DNA from: JBDHXE01 sp035445085
GTDB taxonomy: Bacteria > Bacteroidota > Ignavibacteria > Kapaibacteriales > UBA2268
Assembly (NCBI GenBank): GCA_035445085.1
Contig: DAOMQA010000019.1
Location: 1 to 42,916 of the forward strand
Reading direction: 5' to 3'
Length of the DNA stretch: 42,916 bases
The notes below the pieces were generated by a model. It did no database searches, was not told the origin of the DNA, and saw only the letters and a program-made list of their open reading frames with translations. The position numbers were made by a program, and so were the translations under genes. Of this stretch, positions 1-8,196 are shown piece by piece (position 1 is the first letter of the stretch; each line of letters begins with the position of its first letter).

Positions 1-2
1 TA

Positions 3-1256
3 CAAAAATTACTGGGGGCTGAGGTTCTCGAAGCCCAAAATAAGGTACAGTGGAAAACGCTGGGGGAAGTGGCGGATTACGAACAACCAACAAAATATAT
101 TGTTAAATCAGCAAACTATTCTGATAAATTCCCTACACCCGTTTTAACTGCTGGAAAAACTTTTATTCTTGGTTATACCGATGAGGAGATTGGTATTAGA
201 GAAGCTAGTAAATCACCAATTATTTTGTTTGATGATTTTACATCTGCAAATCGTTGGATTGATTTTGATTTTAAAGTGAAAAGTTCGGCTACGAAAATTA
301 TTACTGCTAAAAACGAAAATGAAGTAATAGCAAAATACATCTATTACATTATGCAAACTATGCAAAACGTGGGAGTATATGCAGCAGAACATAAACGACT
401 TTGGATAAGTAATTTTTCTCAACTCCTTATCCCCATCCCACCCCTTGCCGAGCAAGAGCGCATTGTGCGGATATTGGATAAATTTACGGAGCTAACAGCG
501 GAGCTAACAGCGGAGCTAACAGCGGAGCTAACAGCCAGAAAAAAACAGTATCAGTATTATAGGGAGAAATTATTGTCGCCTGAGGTTCTCGAAGGCGAGG
601 TTCTCGAAGGCGAGGTTCTCGAAGGCGAGGCTATCGAAGCCCCAAATAATATACAATGGAAAACGCTGGGGGAAGTGGGAGAATTTGTGAGAGGAAAACG
701 ATTTGTAAAAGACGATATTATTTCAGATGGTATTCCTTGTATTCATTACGGTGAAATGTACACTCATTATGGTGTTTGGGCAACTGAAAGCAAATCATTT
801 GTTAGTAAAGAATTAGTAAATGATAAGAAATTAAGATTAGCAAAAAATGGTGATGTTGTTTTTGTAGCAGCAGGTGAAACAATAGAAGACCTTGGCAAGG
901 CAACTGTTTGGCTTGGAGATAAAGATGTTGCTATTCACGATGCTTGTTTCTTTTATAAAAGTTCATTAAACCCTAAATATATTGCATATTTTACTCTTAC
1001 AAAACAATTCCATGACCAAATAAGAATGCATATTTCTTATGGTAAAATAGCTTCTATAAATGCAAAAGGTTTAGAAAAAACAAAAATCCCCATCCCGCCC
1101 CTTGCCGAGCAAGAGCGCATTGTACGCATATTGGATAAATTTGATACCTTAGTTAATTCCATTAGCGAAGGTTTGCCACGGGAGATAGAGCTAAGGCAAA
1201 AGCAGTATGAATATTATAGAGATAAATTATTAACTTTCCCATTGTCTGCACTATGA
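3..1256 (+). CDS. hsdS: Type I restriction-modification specificity subunit HsdS (5' end cut by window edge)
   Basis: DNA-recognition subunit of a type I R-M complex (HsdR2M2S). The reading frame is open from base 3, so the start lies just left of the window; a GTG at 69 falls inside the first recognition domain and is not the real start. Order seen: a short linker containing WKTLGEV, first target-recognition domain (TRD), a conserved region with IPIPPLAEQERIVRILDKF, a TAEL repeat array, RKKQYQYYREKLL, an EVLEG repeat array, a second WKTLGEV, second TRD (GEFVRGKRFVKDD), then a second conserved region and QYEYYRDKLL near the C terminus. This two-TRD, two-conserved-region plan and about 417 visible codons match full-size HsdS, so few residues should be missing. 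hsdM is expected upstream but is not visible. A RAYT gene and hsdR follow. Confidence 0.93.
   Translation, partial: QKLLGAEVLEAQNKVQWKTLGEVADYEQPTKYIVKSANYSDKFPTPVLTAGKTFILGYTDEEIGIREASKSPIILFDDFTSANRWIDFDFKVKSSATKIITAKNENEVIAKYIYYIMQTMQNVGVYAAEHKRLWISNFSQLLIPIPPLAEQERIVRILDKFTELTAELTAELTAELTARKKQYQYYREKLLSPEVLEGEVLEGEVLEGEAIEAPNNIQWKTLGEVGEFVRGKRFVKDDIISDGIPCIHYGEMYTHYGVWATESKSFVSKELVNDKKLRLAKNGDVVFVAAGETIEDLGKATVWLGDKDVAIHDACFFYKSSLNPKYIAYFTLTKQFHDQIRMHISYGKIASINAKGLEKTKIPIPPLAEQERIVRILDKFDTLVNSISEGLPREIELRQKQYEYYRDKLLTFPLSAL
430..487 (+). repeat. Near-identical direct repeat within hsdS (partner 1087-1144)
   Basis: About 58 bp encoding IPIPPLAEQERIVRILDKF is repeated almost base for base at 1087-1144. 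The segment around WKTLGEV (about 652-678) is likewise close to 49-75. Each TRD is therefore flanked by homologous DNA, which is the arrangement that permits domain shuffling or loss in hsdS genes. Confidence 0.9.
489..536 (+). repeat. Four 12-bp in-frame repeats (ELTA/TAEL) in HsdS central region
   Basis: The unit gagctaacagcg occurs four times in tandem (the last ends in gcc) and encodes ELTA x4 directly after the first conserved region. In the EcoR124I family, two versus three TAEL units set the spacer length between the two half-sites of the DNA target. Four units here imply a longer helical spacer. Array length can change by slippage without breaking the frame. Confidence 0.95.
582..641 (+). 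repeat. Four 15-bp in-frame repeats (EVLEG) in HsdS
   Basis: gaggttctcgaaggc occurs three times exactly, followed by a degenerate fourth unit (gaggctatcgaagcc). They encode EVLEG x3 plus EAIEA, just before the second TRD. A single related copy (gaggttctcgaagcc) lies at 21-35 before the first TRD, so the array looks like an expansion of a pre-TRD linker. Confidence 0.93.
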
Positions 1257-1295
1257 TTTGTATGATTATTATGATTAAAAAAGAAAATTAAAAAA

Positions 1296-1814
1296 ATGAA
1301 TTACAACCTAAATATTCATCATCGTAAATCCATCCGATTAAAAGGATATGATTATGCACAGGCAGGATTGTATTTCATTACAATATGTTGCCAAAATCGG
1401 GCGAATTTATTTGGTCATATCGAAAACGGTAAAATGATATTGAATGACGCTGGAATAATGGTTGAAAACGAATGGTTGAAATTACCCGAACGATATAAAA
1501 ATATCCAATTACACGAATACGTGGTAATGCCCAACCATTTTCACGCCATTTTGGAAATCAACACACAAAACGAAAATATAACGGTAGGGGCGACCAAAAA
1601 TAAAACCGTTGGTGATATGGTGGGTGCGTTTCAATCCATTGTTACGGTGAAATATATTCATGGGGTAAAACAAAATAATTGGGAACGGTTTGATGGTAAA
1701 TTATGGCAACGTAATTATTTTGAACACATAATACGAAACGATAAGGCATACCAACAAATTTCGGAATACATTATAAATAACCCACAAAATTGGGATAACG
1801 ATAATTTAAAATAA
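1296..1814 (+). CDS. REP-associated tyrosine transposase (RAYT), Y1/HUH family
   Basis: Single-strand DNA nuclease/transposase-like protein of the IS200-related Y1 superfamily, 172 aa. The N-terminal HHRKSIRLKGYDY and YFITICCQNR segments are typical of RAYTs. The HUH metal site is H81-F-H83 in VMPNHFHAIL, and the catalytic tyrosine is probably Y158 in ISEYIINNPQNW, preceded by LWQRNYFEHII. All key residues look intact. It starts 40 nt after hsdS and ends 7 nt before hsdR, so it probably shares the hsd transcript. No flanking IS ends were seen, which fits a domesticated RAYT rather than a mobile IS. Whether it acts on the RM locus is unknown. Confidence 0.92.
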   Translation: MNYNLNIHHRKSIRLKGYDYAQAGLYFITICCQNRANLFGHIENGKMILNDAGIMVENEWLKLPERYKNIQLHEYVVMPNHFHAILEINTQNENITVGATKNKTVGDMVGAFQSIVTVKYIHGVKQNNWERFDGKLWQRNYFEHIIRNDKAYQQISEYIINNPQNWDNDNLK

Positions 1815-1821
1815 AAAAAAT

Positions 1822-4800
1822 ATGGAAAATACATTTCAATCATACAACACCATCGCAGAATCGAATAATTTTATCGTTCTCGATAAATTCATCAAACATT
1901 CTGAGATGAATGAAGCTCCTGCTGTTTACCAAACAGAGGCAGCGCTGGAAAAAGAATTTATTCAGGACCTCATAAATCAAGGGTATGAGAACCTGAAAAA
2001 CTTAAATACGCAGGAAGCCCTCTTGGCGAATGTAAGAGTGCAATTGCAATTGCTTAACAACATGGAATTTTCGGATGGAGAATGGTCTCGTTTTGTGGAA
2101 GAATATTTGGATAAGCCAAGCGATAACCTTGTTGAGAAAGCTAGGAAAATACACGATAATTACATCTACGATTTTAAATTCGATGACGGGCACATTCAGA
2201 ATATTTATTTGGTAGATAAAAGAAAGCTATCAAGAAATAAAGTACAGGCAATCTCACAATTTGAACAGGAAGGCACGCATGCCAATCGTTATGATGTTAC
2301 TATTTTGGTGAATGGTTTGCCACTGGTTCATATAGAATTAAAAAAACGAGGTGTAGCCATTCGCGAAGCCTTCAATCAAATACACCGATACTCCAAAGAA
2401 AGTTTTAACAGCGACAATTCGTTATTTAAATACATTCAGATTTTTGTTATCTCCAACGGAACCGACAGCCGCTATTTTGCCAATACCACAAAACGTGATA
2501 AAAATAGTTTTGATTTTACCATGAATTGGGCAAAAGCAGACAACACGCTGATTAAAGACCTGAAAGATTTTACAGCAACTTTTTTTCAGAAAAAAACGCT
2601 TTTAGAAGTATTGCTAAATTATTCTGTTTTTGACACCAACAATACATTACTTGTGATGCGACCTTACCAAATTGCAGCCACAGAGCGTATGTTATGGAAA
2701 ATAAGAAGCTCGTTTGAAGCTAAAAACTGGAGTAAACCCGAAAGTGGTGGTTACATTTGGCACACCACCGGCTCAGGAAAAACACTGACCAGTTTTAAAG
2801 CAGCTCGTTTAGCTACGCAACTCGATTTTATTGACAAAGTGTTTTTTGTGGTGGACCGTAAAGATTTGGACTATCAAACCATGAAGGAATACCAACGCTT
2901 TTCGCCCGATAGTGTAAATGGTTCGGACAGTACCGCAGGTTTGAAACGAAATATTGAAAAAGACGACAATAAGATTATTGTAACAACCATACAAAAACTC
3001 AATAACCTGATGAAAACCGAGGGTGATTTAGCCATTTATCAAAAACAAGTGGTTTTCATTTTCGACGAATGTCATCGTTCACAATTTGGTGAAGCACAAA
3101 GAAACTTGAAAAAGAAATTTAAAAAATTCTATCAGTTTGGTTTTACTGGTACGCCGATTTTTCAGCAAAATGCTTCAGGTGCTGAAACTACAGTTAGTGT
3201 ATTTGGTCGTGAATTGCACTCTTATGTAATTACGGATGCTATTCGAGATGAAAAGGTATTGAAATTTAAGGTAGATTATAACGATGTTCGACCTCAGTTC
3301 AAGAGCATAGAAACAGAATTGGATGAGAAGAAACTGAGTGCGGCAGAAAACAAACAAGCACTGCTCCACCCTACTCGTGTTAAGGAAATTTCTCAATATA
3401 TTTTAAATAATTTTAGGATAAAAACTCATAGAAATCAGGGAAGCAATAATGGTTTTAATGCTATGTTTGCAGTAAGTAGTATAGATGCTGCTAAATGTTA
3501 TTACGAAGAATTAAACAACTTACAAAAAGGCAGCGACAAGCCATTAAAGATTGCAACCATTTTTTCTTTTGCACCCAATGAAGAACAAAATGCTATTGGC
3601 GAAATAGTTGACGAAACTTTTGAGCCAAGTGCAATGGATAATAGTAGCAAGGAGTTTTTAGTAAAAGCCATCAACGATTACAACACATTATTTAAAAGCA
3701 ATTATAGCGTGGATAAAGGATTTCAGGATTATTACCGCGACCTTGCCAAACGTGTAAAAAGCAAAGAGATTGACCTAATTATTGTAGTCGGTATGTTCCT
3801 TACTGGATTTGATGCTCCTATACTCAATACCCTTTTTGTTGATAAAAATTTACGTTATCATGGATTGGTGCAGGCTTTTTCACGAACCAACCGTATTTAC
3901 GATGCTACCAAGACTTTCGGCAATATTGTAACATTCCGGGATTTAGAACAAGCAACGATTAATGCTATTACACTATTCGGTAATAGAAACACCAGAAATG
4001 TAGTACTTGAAAAAAGCTACAAGGAATATTTGGCGGGCTTTACCGACCCTACTACTGGCGAAGCACGCAGAGGTTATGTAGAAATAGTAAAAGAGCTAAA
4101 TGAAAAATTCCCTAACCCTGACGCAATAGAAAAAGAGAGCGATAAAAAAGAATTTGTAAAACTATTCGGAGAATATTTGAGAGTAGAAAATATTTTGCAG
4201 AATTACGATGAATTTAGCCAGCTTAAAGCATTGCAAGAAATTGACATTAATGATAGTGAAGCTATTGAAGAATTTAAAAAAACTCATTTTGTGACAGATG
4301 AGAATATTGTCGCAATGCAAAAGATTGAATTGCTCAAAGAAAGAACAGCTCAGGACTACCGTTCTACTTATAATGATATACGTGATTGGTTAAGACGAGA
4401 AAAAGCAAGCAACGAGAAAGAAAATTCAACAATCGACTGGGACGATATAGTATTTGAAGTAGACTTACTAAAATCGCAAGAAATTAATTTAGATTACATT
4501 CTGGAGTTGATTTTTGAGTACAACAAGAAAAGCAAAGACAAAGCCACTTTAATTGAAGAAATCCGCAGAATTATACGTACAAGTCTTGGCAACAGAGCAA
4601 AAGAAAGTTTGCTTGTTGATTTTATTAATGAAACTAACAACCTTGATACGCTTGAAGACATAGCGGCTGTTATAGAAGCATTTTATACTTATGCTCAAAG
4701 CAAACAGAAAGAGGAAGCCGCAAAATTAATCATAGATGAGCAGCTGAATGAAGAAGCCGCAAAACGGTATATTTTAACCTCACTAAAACGAGGATATGCC

Positions 4801-4941
4801 AGCGAAAACGGAACAGAACTGAATGACCTTTTACCAAAGATGAGCCCATTAAATCCGCTGTATTTGGCAAAGAAACAAAGCGTTTTTCAAAAAATAGTAG
4901 CCTTTGTGGAGAAGTTTAAAGGTGTTGATAGGCAACTTTAG
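1822..4941 (+). CDS. hsdR: Type I restriction enzyme, R (motor/nuclease) subunit HsdR
   Basis: ATP-driven DNA translocase and endonuclease subunit of the type I R-M complex, 1039 aa, a normal length. The N-terminal PD-(D/E)XK nuclease is visible as D158 in RYDVTILVNG and E172-L-K174 in HIELKKRG. The SF2 helicase follows: Walker A HTTGSGKT (314-321), DECH box (415-418), FTGTP motif III (441-445), and a second RecA lobe with VGMFLTGFDAP and FSRTNRIYD. The C-terminal third is the helical region that contacts HsdM. The ATG lies 7 nt after the RAYT stop. Codon and base composition is slightly richer in GC than the neighbouring core genes, which suggests horizontal transfer. Confidence 0.96.
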   Translation: MENTFQSYNTIAESNNFIVLDKFIKHSEMNEAPAVYQTEAALEKEFIQDLINQGYENLKNLNTQEALLANVRVQLQLLNNMEFSDGEWSRFVEEYLDKPSDNLVEKARKIHDNYIYDFKFDDGHIQNIYLVDKRKLSRNKVQAISQFEQEGTHANRYDVTILVNGLPLVHIELKKRGVAIREAFNQIHRYSKESFNSDNSLFKYIQIFVISNGTDSRYFANTTKRDKNSFDFTMNWAKADNTLIKDLKDFTATFFQKKTLLEVLLNYSVFDTNNTLLVMRPYQIAATERMLWKIRSSFEAKNWSKPESGGYIWHTTGSGKTLTSFKAARLATQLDFIDKVFFVVDRKDLDYQTMKEYQRFSPDSVNGSDSTAGLKRNIEKDDNKIIVTTIQKLNNLMKTEGDLAIYQKQVVFIFDECHRSQFGEAQRNLKKKFKKFYQFGFTGTPIFQQNASGAETTVSVFGRELHSYVITDAIRDEKVLKFKVDYNDVRPQFKSIETELDEKKLSAAENKQALLHPTRVKEISQYILNNFRIKTHRNQGSNNGFNAMFAVSSIDAAKCYYEELNNLQKGSDKPLKIATIFSFAPNEEQNAIGEIVDETFEPSAMDNSSKEFLVKAINDYNTLFKSNYSVDKGFQDYYRDLAKRVKSKEIDLIIVVGMFLTGFDAPILNTLFVDKNLRYHGLVQAFSRTNRIYDATKTFGNIVTFRDLEQATINAITLFGNRNTRNVVLEKSYKEYLAGFTDPTTGEARRGYVEIVKELNEKFPNPDAIEKESDKKEFVKLFGEYLRVENILQNYDEFSQLKALQEIDINDSEAIEEFKKTHFVTDENIVAMQKIELLKERTAQDYRSTYNDIRDWLRREKASNEKENSTIDWDDIVFEVDLLKSQEINLDYILELIFEYNKKSKDKATLIEEIRRIIRTSLGNRAKESLLVDFINETNNLDTLEDIAAVIEAFYTYAQSKQKEEAAKLIIDEQLNEEAAKRYILTSLKRGYASENGTELNDLLPKMSPLNPLYLAKKQSVFQKIVAFVEKFKGVDRQL

Positions 4942-4957
4942 CTAAAGCGATATTAGT

Positions 4958-5002
4958 AATAGCAGAAACTGCTTTGGTTAAATATTTAGTTTTTCTGCTA
5001 TT
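4958..5002 (+). terminator. Stem-loop after hsdR
   Basis: aatagcagaaact (4958-4970) pairs with agtttttctgctatt (4988-5002) through about 13 bp with a small bulge. It sits 17 nt after the hsdR stop and probably ends the hsd transcript, although no strong U-run follows. Confidence 0.5.
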
Positions 5003-5021
5003 CGCCTCAATATTAAGAAAG

Positions 5022-5054
5022 GTAGCCTCATAACAAAATCTATTTTGAGGCTAC
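5022..5054. terminator. Second stem-loop between hsdR and tRNA-Lys
   Basis: gtagcctca (5022-5030) and tgaggctac (5046-5054) form a perfect 9-bp stem with a 15-nt loop. It could terminate read-through from either hsdR or the converging tRNA gene. A run ccttttt lies about 15 nt further on. Confidence 0.45.
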
Positions 5055-5154
5055 ACTCAAATCACACCTTTTTATAATTATAATGCGTAAAATCATATTA
5101 AATTTTGTGAAGTAGTAAAATCTTTGTTGTAGGCTCAATGTAGTATTCTATTAG

Positions 5155-5228
5155 TGCTCCCTGGGGGATTCGAACCCCCGGCCCAATGATTAAGAGTCAT
5201 TTGCTCTGGCCAACTGAGCTAAGGAAGC
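5155..5228 (-). tRNA. tRNA-Lys (anticodon CTT)
   Basis: The reverse strand folds as a complete cloverleaf of 74 nt: acceptor GCTTCCT/AGGGAGC (one T-G pair), D stem GCTC/GAGC, anticodon stem AATGA/TCATT with loop CTCTTAA, a 5-nt variable loop, T stem GGGGG/CCCCC with TTCGAAT, and discriminator A. The anticodon is CTT, reading AAG lysine codons. CCA is not encoded. Its 3' end points at the type I R-M locus. Confidence 0.96.
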
Positions 5229-5274
5229 ACTACAAAAGTATGGCTTTTCTTTCAATTTACCAAAAATTACTTCA

Positions 5275-5301
5275 TTGTTTCATCAAATTTGTATAAATTT
5301 G
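5275..5301 (+). promoter_or_regulatory. Candidate promoter for the phosphofructokinase gene
   Basis: taaatttg at 5294-5301 is an exact match to the Bacteroidetes -7 consensus TAnnTTTG, and a TTG at 5275-5277 could be the -33 element. The spacing of 16 nt is shorter than the usual 19-21. The predicted leader is about 25 nt. Confidence 0.4.
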
Positions 5302-5333
5302 TATCATTGAGTAAAAGTGAAATAGAAATTGAT

Positions 5334-6611
5334 ATGGTAAAATCTGGAATACGGAAAAAAAGTATAGCTGTAGTAGCGCAATTCGGTGGTCCTACTTCAG
5401 TGATTAATAGAACATTGTATGGTGTAGCTAATGAATTAAGAGACAAAGATGTTGAAGTCTGGGGTCCAATTCGTGGAATTGATGGTGTAATGAAAAATGA
5501 TTTTTTAGTTTTAAGTGGTTTAAGCGATTTAAAATTAGAAGATATAAGGCGAAAGCCCGGCTCTTACTTAGGCACTTCTAAATTTAATGTAAATGATGAT
5601 AATGCCATTGAGATAGCTGAAAAGTTAAAGCAGTACGGTGTAAATTACTTTTTTATGATTGGCGGGGACTCTACTGCAACAATAGCACAAAAAATACTAA
5701 ATGCCGCTCATTCTATGAATCATGAAATTATTATTACTCATTTGCCTAAGACTATAGATAATGACTTGGTTGTAACAGACCACTGTCCCGGCTATGGTAG
5801 TGCAGCTTTAACAGTAGCAAAAGTAGCTTTCGGCTTAGACCAAGAAAATCGTTCACAAGGTGGGATACATTTACAAGTAATTATGGGCAGAGATGCTGGT
5901 TTTCTTACAGCCGCCTCTACATTATTGCGAGAAGAAGGCGGACCACACTTAGTATACTTGCCTGAAAGAAATTTCAATATAAATTACTTTTTGAGAGATG
6001 TTGAAGACGTTCTTTCGCGAACATCTAATCCAAGTAGAGCTTATATTGTTGTATCCGAAGGTTTACGTATGTATTACGAGGTTGGTGGTGAAATGCAACA
6101 AAAATTAGTTGCTGATTTGGCAGCAGAAGAATTAAACGAAGAAGTAGAAAAAGAAGAAAATTTAGGTGGAACAAGTCTTAGTGTAGGAAGCTCTGTCATG
6201 GCACGCTACTTAGCTATGAAACTTCAATCGGCGTTTCCAAAAGAGAGAGTTAGAGCGGATGTATTAGGTTATGTAGCTCGCTCTTATCCAGACGTATCAA
6301 CTGTAGATGCTATGGAAGCTGAATATGTTGGTATACAAGGGGTAAAATATGCACTATCAGACAAAGGAGCAGGCTCTGTTGTAATCAAGAGAACAGGACA
6401 CTTGCATACTTATTCTATCAAGACTGACTATGTAGATTTATTAGCAGTAGCTGGTAAGAATAAATCTATGCCTCAAAATTTTATTGGCGCTTATGGCAAA
6501 GATATTAGCGAAGATTTCTTATATTATGCAGGACCATTAATCGGTCCAGTAGCAGGATTTGATTTTGATCATCTTTTACCAAGTGGCTGGGAACCTCGTT
6601 TTGAATTTTAA
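5334..6611 (+). CDS. 6-phosphofructokinase, probably PPi-dependent type
   Basis: Phosphorylates fructose 6-phosphate in glycolysis. From ATG 5334 the protein has 425 aa. VVAQFGGPTSVINRTL is the N-terminal glycine loop, GGDST lies at 110-114, the catalytic PKTIDND at 138-144, and MGRDAGFLTA further on. In this family Lys in PKTIDND (K139) marks pyrophosphate-dependent enzymes, while ATP enzymes have PGTIDND. The preceding motif is normally GGDGS (ATP) or GGDDS (PPi); here Ser113 takes the discriminating position, so donor assignment is not certain. An in-frame TTG at 5289 would add 15 residues with no family resemblance, so ATG 5334 is preferred. It stands alone behind its own likely promoter. 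Confidence 0.9.
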   Translation: MVKSGIRKKSIAVVAQFGGPTSVINRTLYGVANELRDKDVEVWGPIRGIDGVMKNDFLVLSGLSDLKLEDIRRKPGSYLGTSKFNVNDDNAIEIAEKLKQYGVNYFFMIGGDSTATIAQKILNAAHSMNHEIIITHLPKTIDNDLVVTDHCPGYGSAALTVAKVAFGLDQENRSQGGIHLQVIMGRDAGFLTAASTLLREEGGPHLVYLPERNFNINYFLRDVEDVLSRTSNPSRAYIVVSEGLRMYYEVGGEMQQKLVADLAAEELNEEVEKEENLGGTSLSVGSSVMARYLAMKLQSAFPKERVRADVLGYVARSYPDVSTVDAMEAEYVGIQGVKYALSDKGAGSVVIKRTGHLHTYSIKTDYVDLLAVAGKNKSMPQNFIGAYGKDISEDFLYYAGPLIGPVAGFDFDHLLPSGWEPRFEF

Positions 6612-6704
6612 CAAAGTATTGATGAGCAGAATTAAACTATTAATAAGCTATTTTTGTCTCAATGACTTTTTAATAAGAAATTTTATTTAAATACGATAAA
6701 TAAT

Positions 6705-7577
6705 ATGTTTGTTTCAGGATTTTCTTTTATAAGAAATGCCATTAAGTTTGACTATCCAGTAATTGAATCTATTAAATCAATTCTTCCTATTTGTGATGAG
6801 TTTGTTATTGCTGTTGGTAATTCCGAAGATGATACTAAGGAGCTAATAAAATCGATTGACTGTGATAAAATTAAAATAATTGATACTATTTGGGACGATA
6901 CGTTAAGAGAAGGTGGCAAAGTCTTAGCAATAGAAACCAGCAAAGCCTTCAAAGCAATAAATAATAGAGCGGATTGGGCATTTTATATACAAGCGGACGA
7001 AGTAGTTCACGAAAAATACTTACCTTTAATTCAAAAAGAAATGGCAATACACTTGGATAATAAACAAGTTGATGGGTTACTCTTTGCTTATAGGCATTTT
7101 TATGGCTCTTATGATTATATAGGAGAATCTAACCGTTGGTATAGGAATGAAATTAGAATAATACGAAATAATAGTAAAATATATCCTTACCGCGACGCAC
7201 AAGGCTTTAGAAAAGATGAGAATCAAAAGCTAAATGTTAAGAAAATTGATGCAGAAATTTATCACTATGGTTGGGTAAAACATCCAAAATACCAGCAAGC
7301 TAAGCACGAGGAATTTTACAAACTCTGGCATACAGATGAGTGGATGAATCAGAATATTGAAAAGCGAGATGAATTTGATTATTCCAAAGTTGATGCCTTA
7401 GACTTGTTCGTTGGCTCTCACCCCGAGGTTATGAAAGATAGGGTAATGAATAAAAATTGGAAATTCGACCATGATTTATCGTTTAAAAACTATAGAAATA
7501 AAGAAAAAATACAGAGACTTATCGAAAAAATTACTGGCTATAGAGTTGGTGAATATAAAAATTATAAAATAATATAG
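6705..7577 (+). CDS. Glycosyltransferase, family 2-like
   Basis: Soluble protein of 290 aa with a GT-A-like N-terminal half: SGFSFIRNAIKFDYPVIES, then CDEFVIAVGNSEDDT, then ADWAFYIQADEVVHEKY. The last segment occupies the place of the DxD metal/nucleotide-sugar site (here QADEV). The C-terminal half is rich in aromatic and charged residues and has no membrane segments. Related proteins modify glycans or cell-surface sugars, but substrate and acceptor cannot be read from the sequence. It is separated from the phosphofructokinase gene by 93 nt and followed by an AT-only hairpin, so it may be transcribed on its own. Confidence 0.78.
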   Translation: MFVSGFSFIRNAIKFDYPVIESIKSILPICDEFVIAVGNSEDDTKELIKSIDCDKIKIIDTIWDDTLREGGKVLAIETSKAFKAINNRADWAFYIQADEVVHEKYLPLIQKEMAIHLDNKQVDGLLFAYRHFYGSYDYIGESNRWYRNEIRIIRNNSKIYPYRDAQGFRKDENQKLNVKKIDAEIYHYGWVKHPKYQQAKHEEFYKLWHTDEWMNQNIEKRDEFDYSKVDALDLFVGSHPEVMKDRVMNKNWKFDHDLSFKNYRNKEKIQRLIEKITGYRVGEYKNYKII

Positions 7578-7599
7578 TATAATAATCACTATTATACTA
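7575..7599 (+). terminator. AT-only hairpin at the glycosyltransferase stop
   Basis: tagtataata (7575-7584) and tattatacta (7590-7599) form a perfect 10-bp stem with a 5-nt loop that includes the stop codon. There are only two G-C pairs, so terminator strength is doubtful. Confidence 0.3.
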
Positions 7600-7629
7600 A
7601 TATATCATTATATACTGTTAAGGTGAAAT

Positions 7630-8091
7630 ATGAGACCATTTAAAGTATTAGGTATACAACAGGTTGCAATTGGTGGAGAAAAAAAGTCAGACCTATCTAA
7701 TTTTTGGATTAATCTTATGGGCTTAGAGCAAGTTGGCTCGTTCCGCAGCGAATTAGAAAATGTAGATGAAGATATACTCAGGATTGGAAACGGCGCACAC
7801 GCTATAGAAATCGATATAATGCAGCCTATTGATGTTAATAAAAAACCTAAAGTTAATGAGCCGGCACTTAATCATATAGGCTTATGGATAGACAACTTAG
7901 AGCAATGCGTAGACTGGCTAAAGGAGCAAGGAGTTAGATTCGCTCCCGGTGGAATTAGAAGAGGTGCGTCTGGCTACGATGTTTGCTTTATTCACCCAAA
8001 AGCCAACGATGAATTTCCTCTTTCATCGCAAGGAGTATTAGTAGAATTAGTGCAAGCTCCGCAAGAAGTTATTGATTTTTATAATAAATAA
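7630..8091 (+). CDS. VOC (glyoxalase/bleomycin-resistance) family protein
   Basis: Small metal-dependent enzyme fold of paired beta-alpha-beta-beta-beta modules, 153 aa. The first half holds IQQVAIGG and FWINLMGLEQVGSF. The second holds NHIGLWIDNLEQCVDWLKEQG and ends in the VELVQAP strand that carries the last metal-ligand Glu. The segment CFIHPKAN...GVLVEL resembles glyoxalase I and methylmalonyl-CoA epimerases. The first metal ligand is Gln where many bacterial relatives have His; some glyoxalase I enzymes also use Gln there. aaggtg lies 6 nt before the ATG. Substrate unknown; lactoylglutathione-lyase or epimerase activity are both possible. Confidence 0.82.
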   Translation: MRPFKVLGIQQVAIGGEKKSDLSNFWINLMGLEQVGSFRSELENVDEDILRIGNGAHAIEIDIMQPIDVNKKPKVNEPALNHIGLWIDNLEQCVDWLKEQGVRFAPGGIRRGASGYDVCFIHPKANDEFPLSSQGVLVELVQAPQEVIDFYNK

Positions 8092-8196
8092 ACTCTGCTA
8101 TTTATTATCTAAGTAAAATTTTTAGCTTGTATAAAAATACTATTTCTATATACCCTTCTATATAATGATTTAAAAGTATTAATATAAGGTTTTCAA

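Noticed and set aside
489..641. Tandem repeats considered as a CRISPR array
   Set aside because: The units are contiguous without spacers, only 12 and 15 bp long, and are translated in frame within hsdS.
1296..1814. Complete IS200/IS605 insertion sequence
   Set aside because: No tnpB, no subterminal hairpins and no target motif were seen; the N-terminal pattern is that of RAYTs.
5289..5333. Upstream TTG start for the phosphofructokinase
   Set aside because: The extra 15 residues show no family resemblance and the TTG overlaps the likely promoter -7 box (5294-5301).
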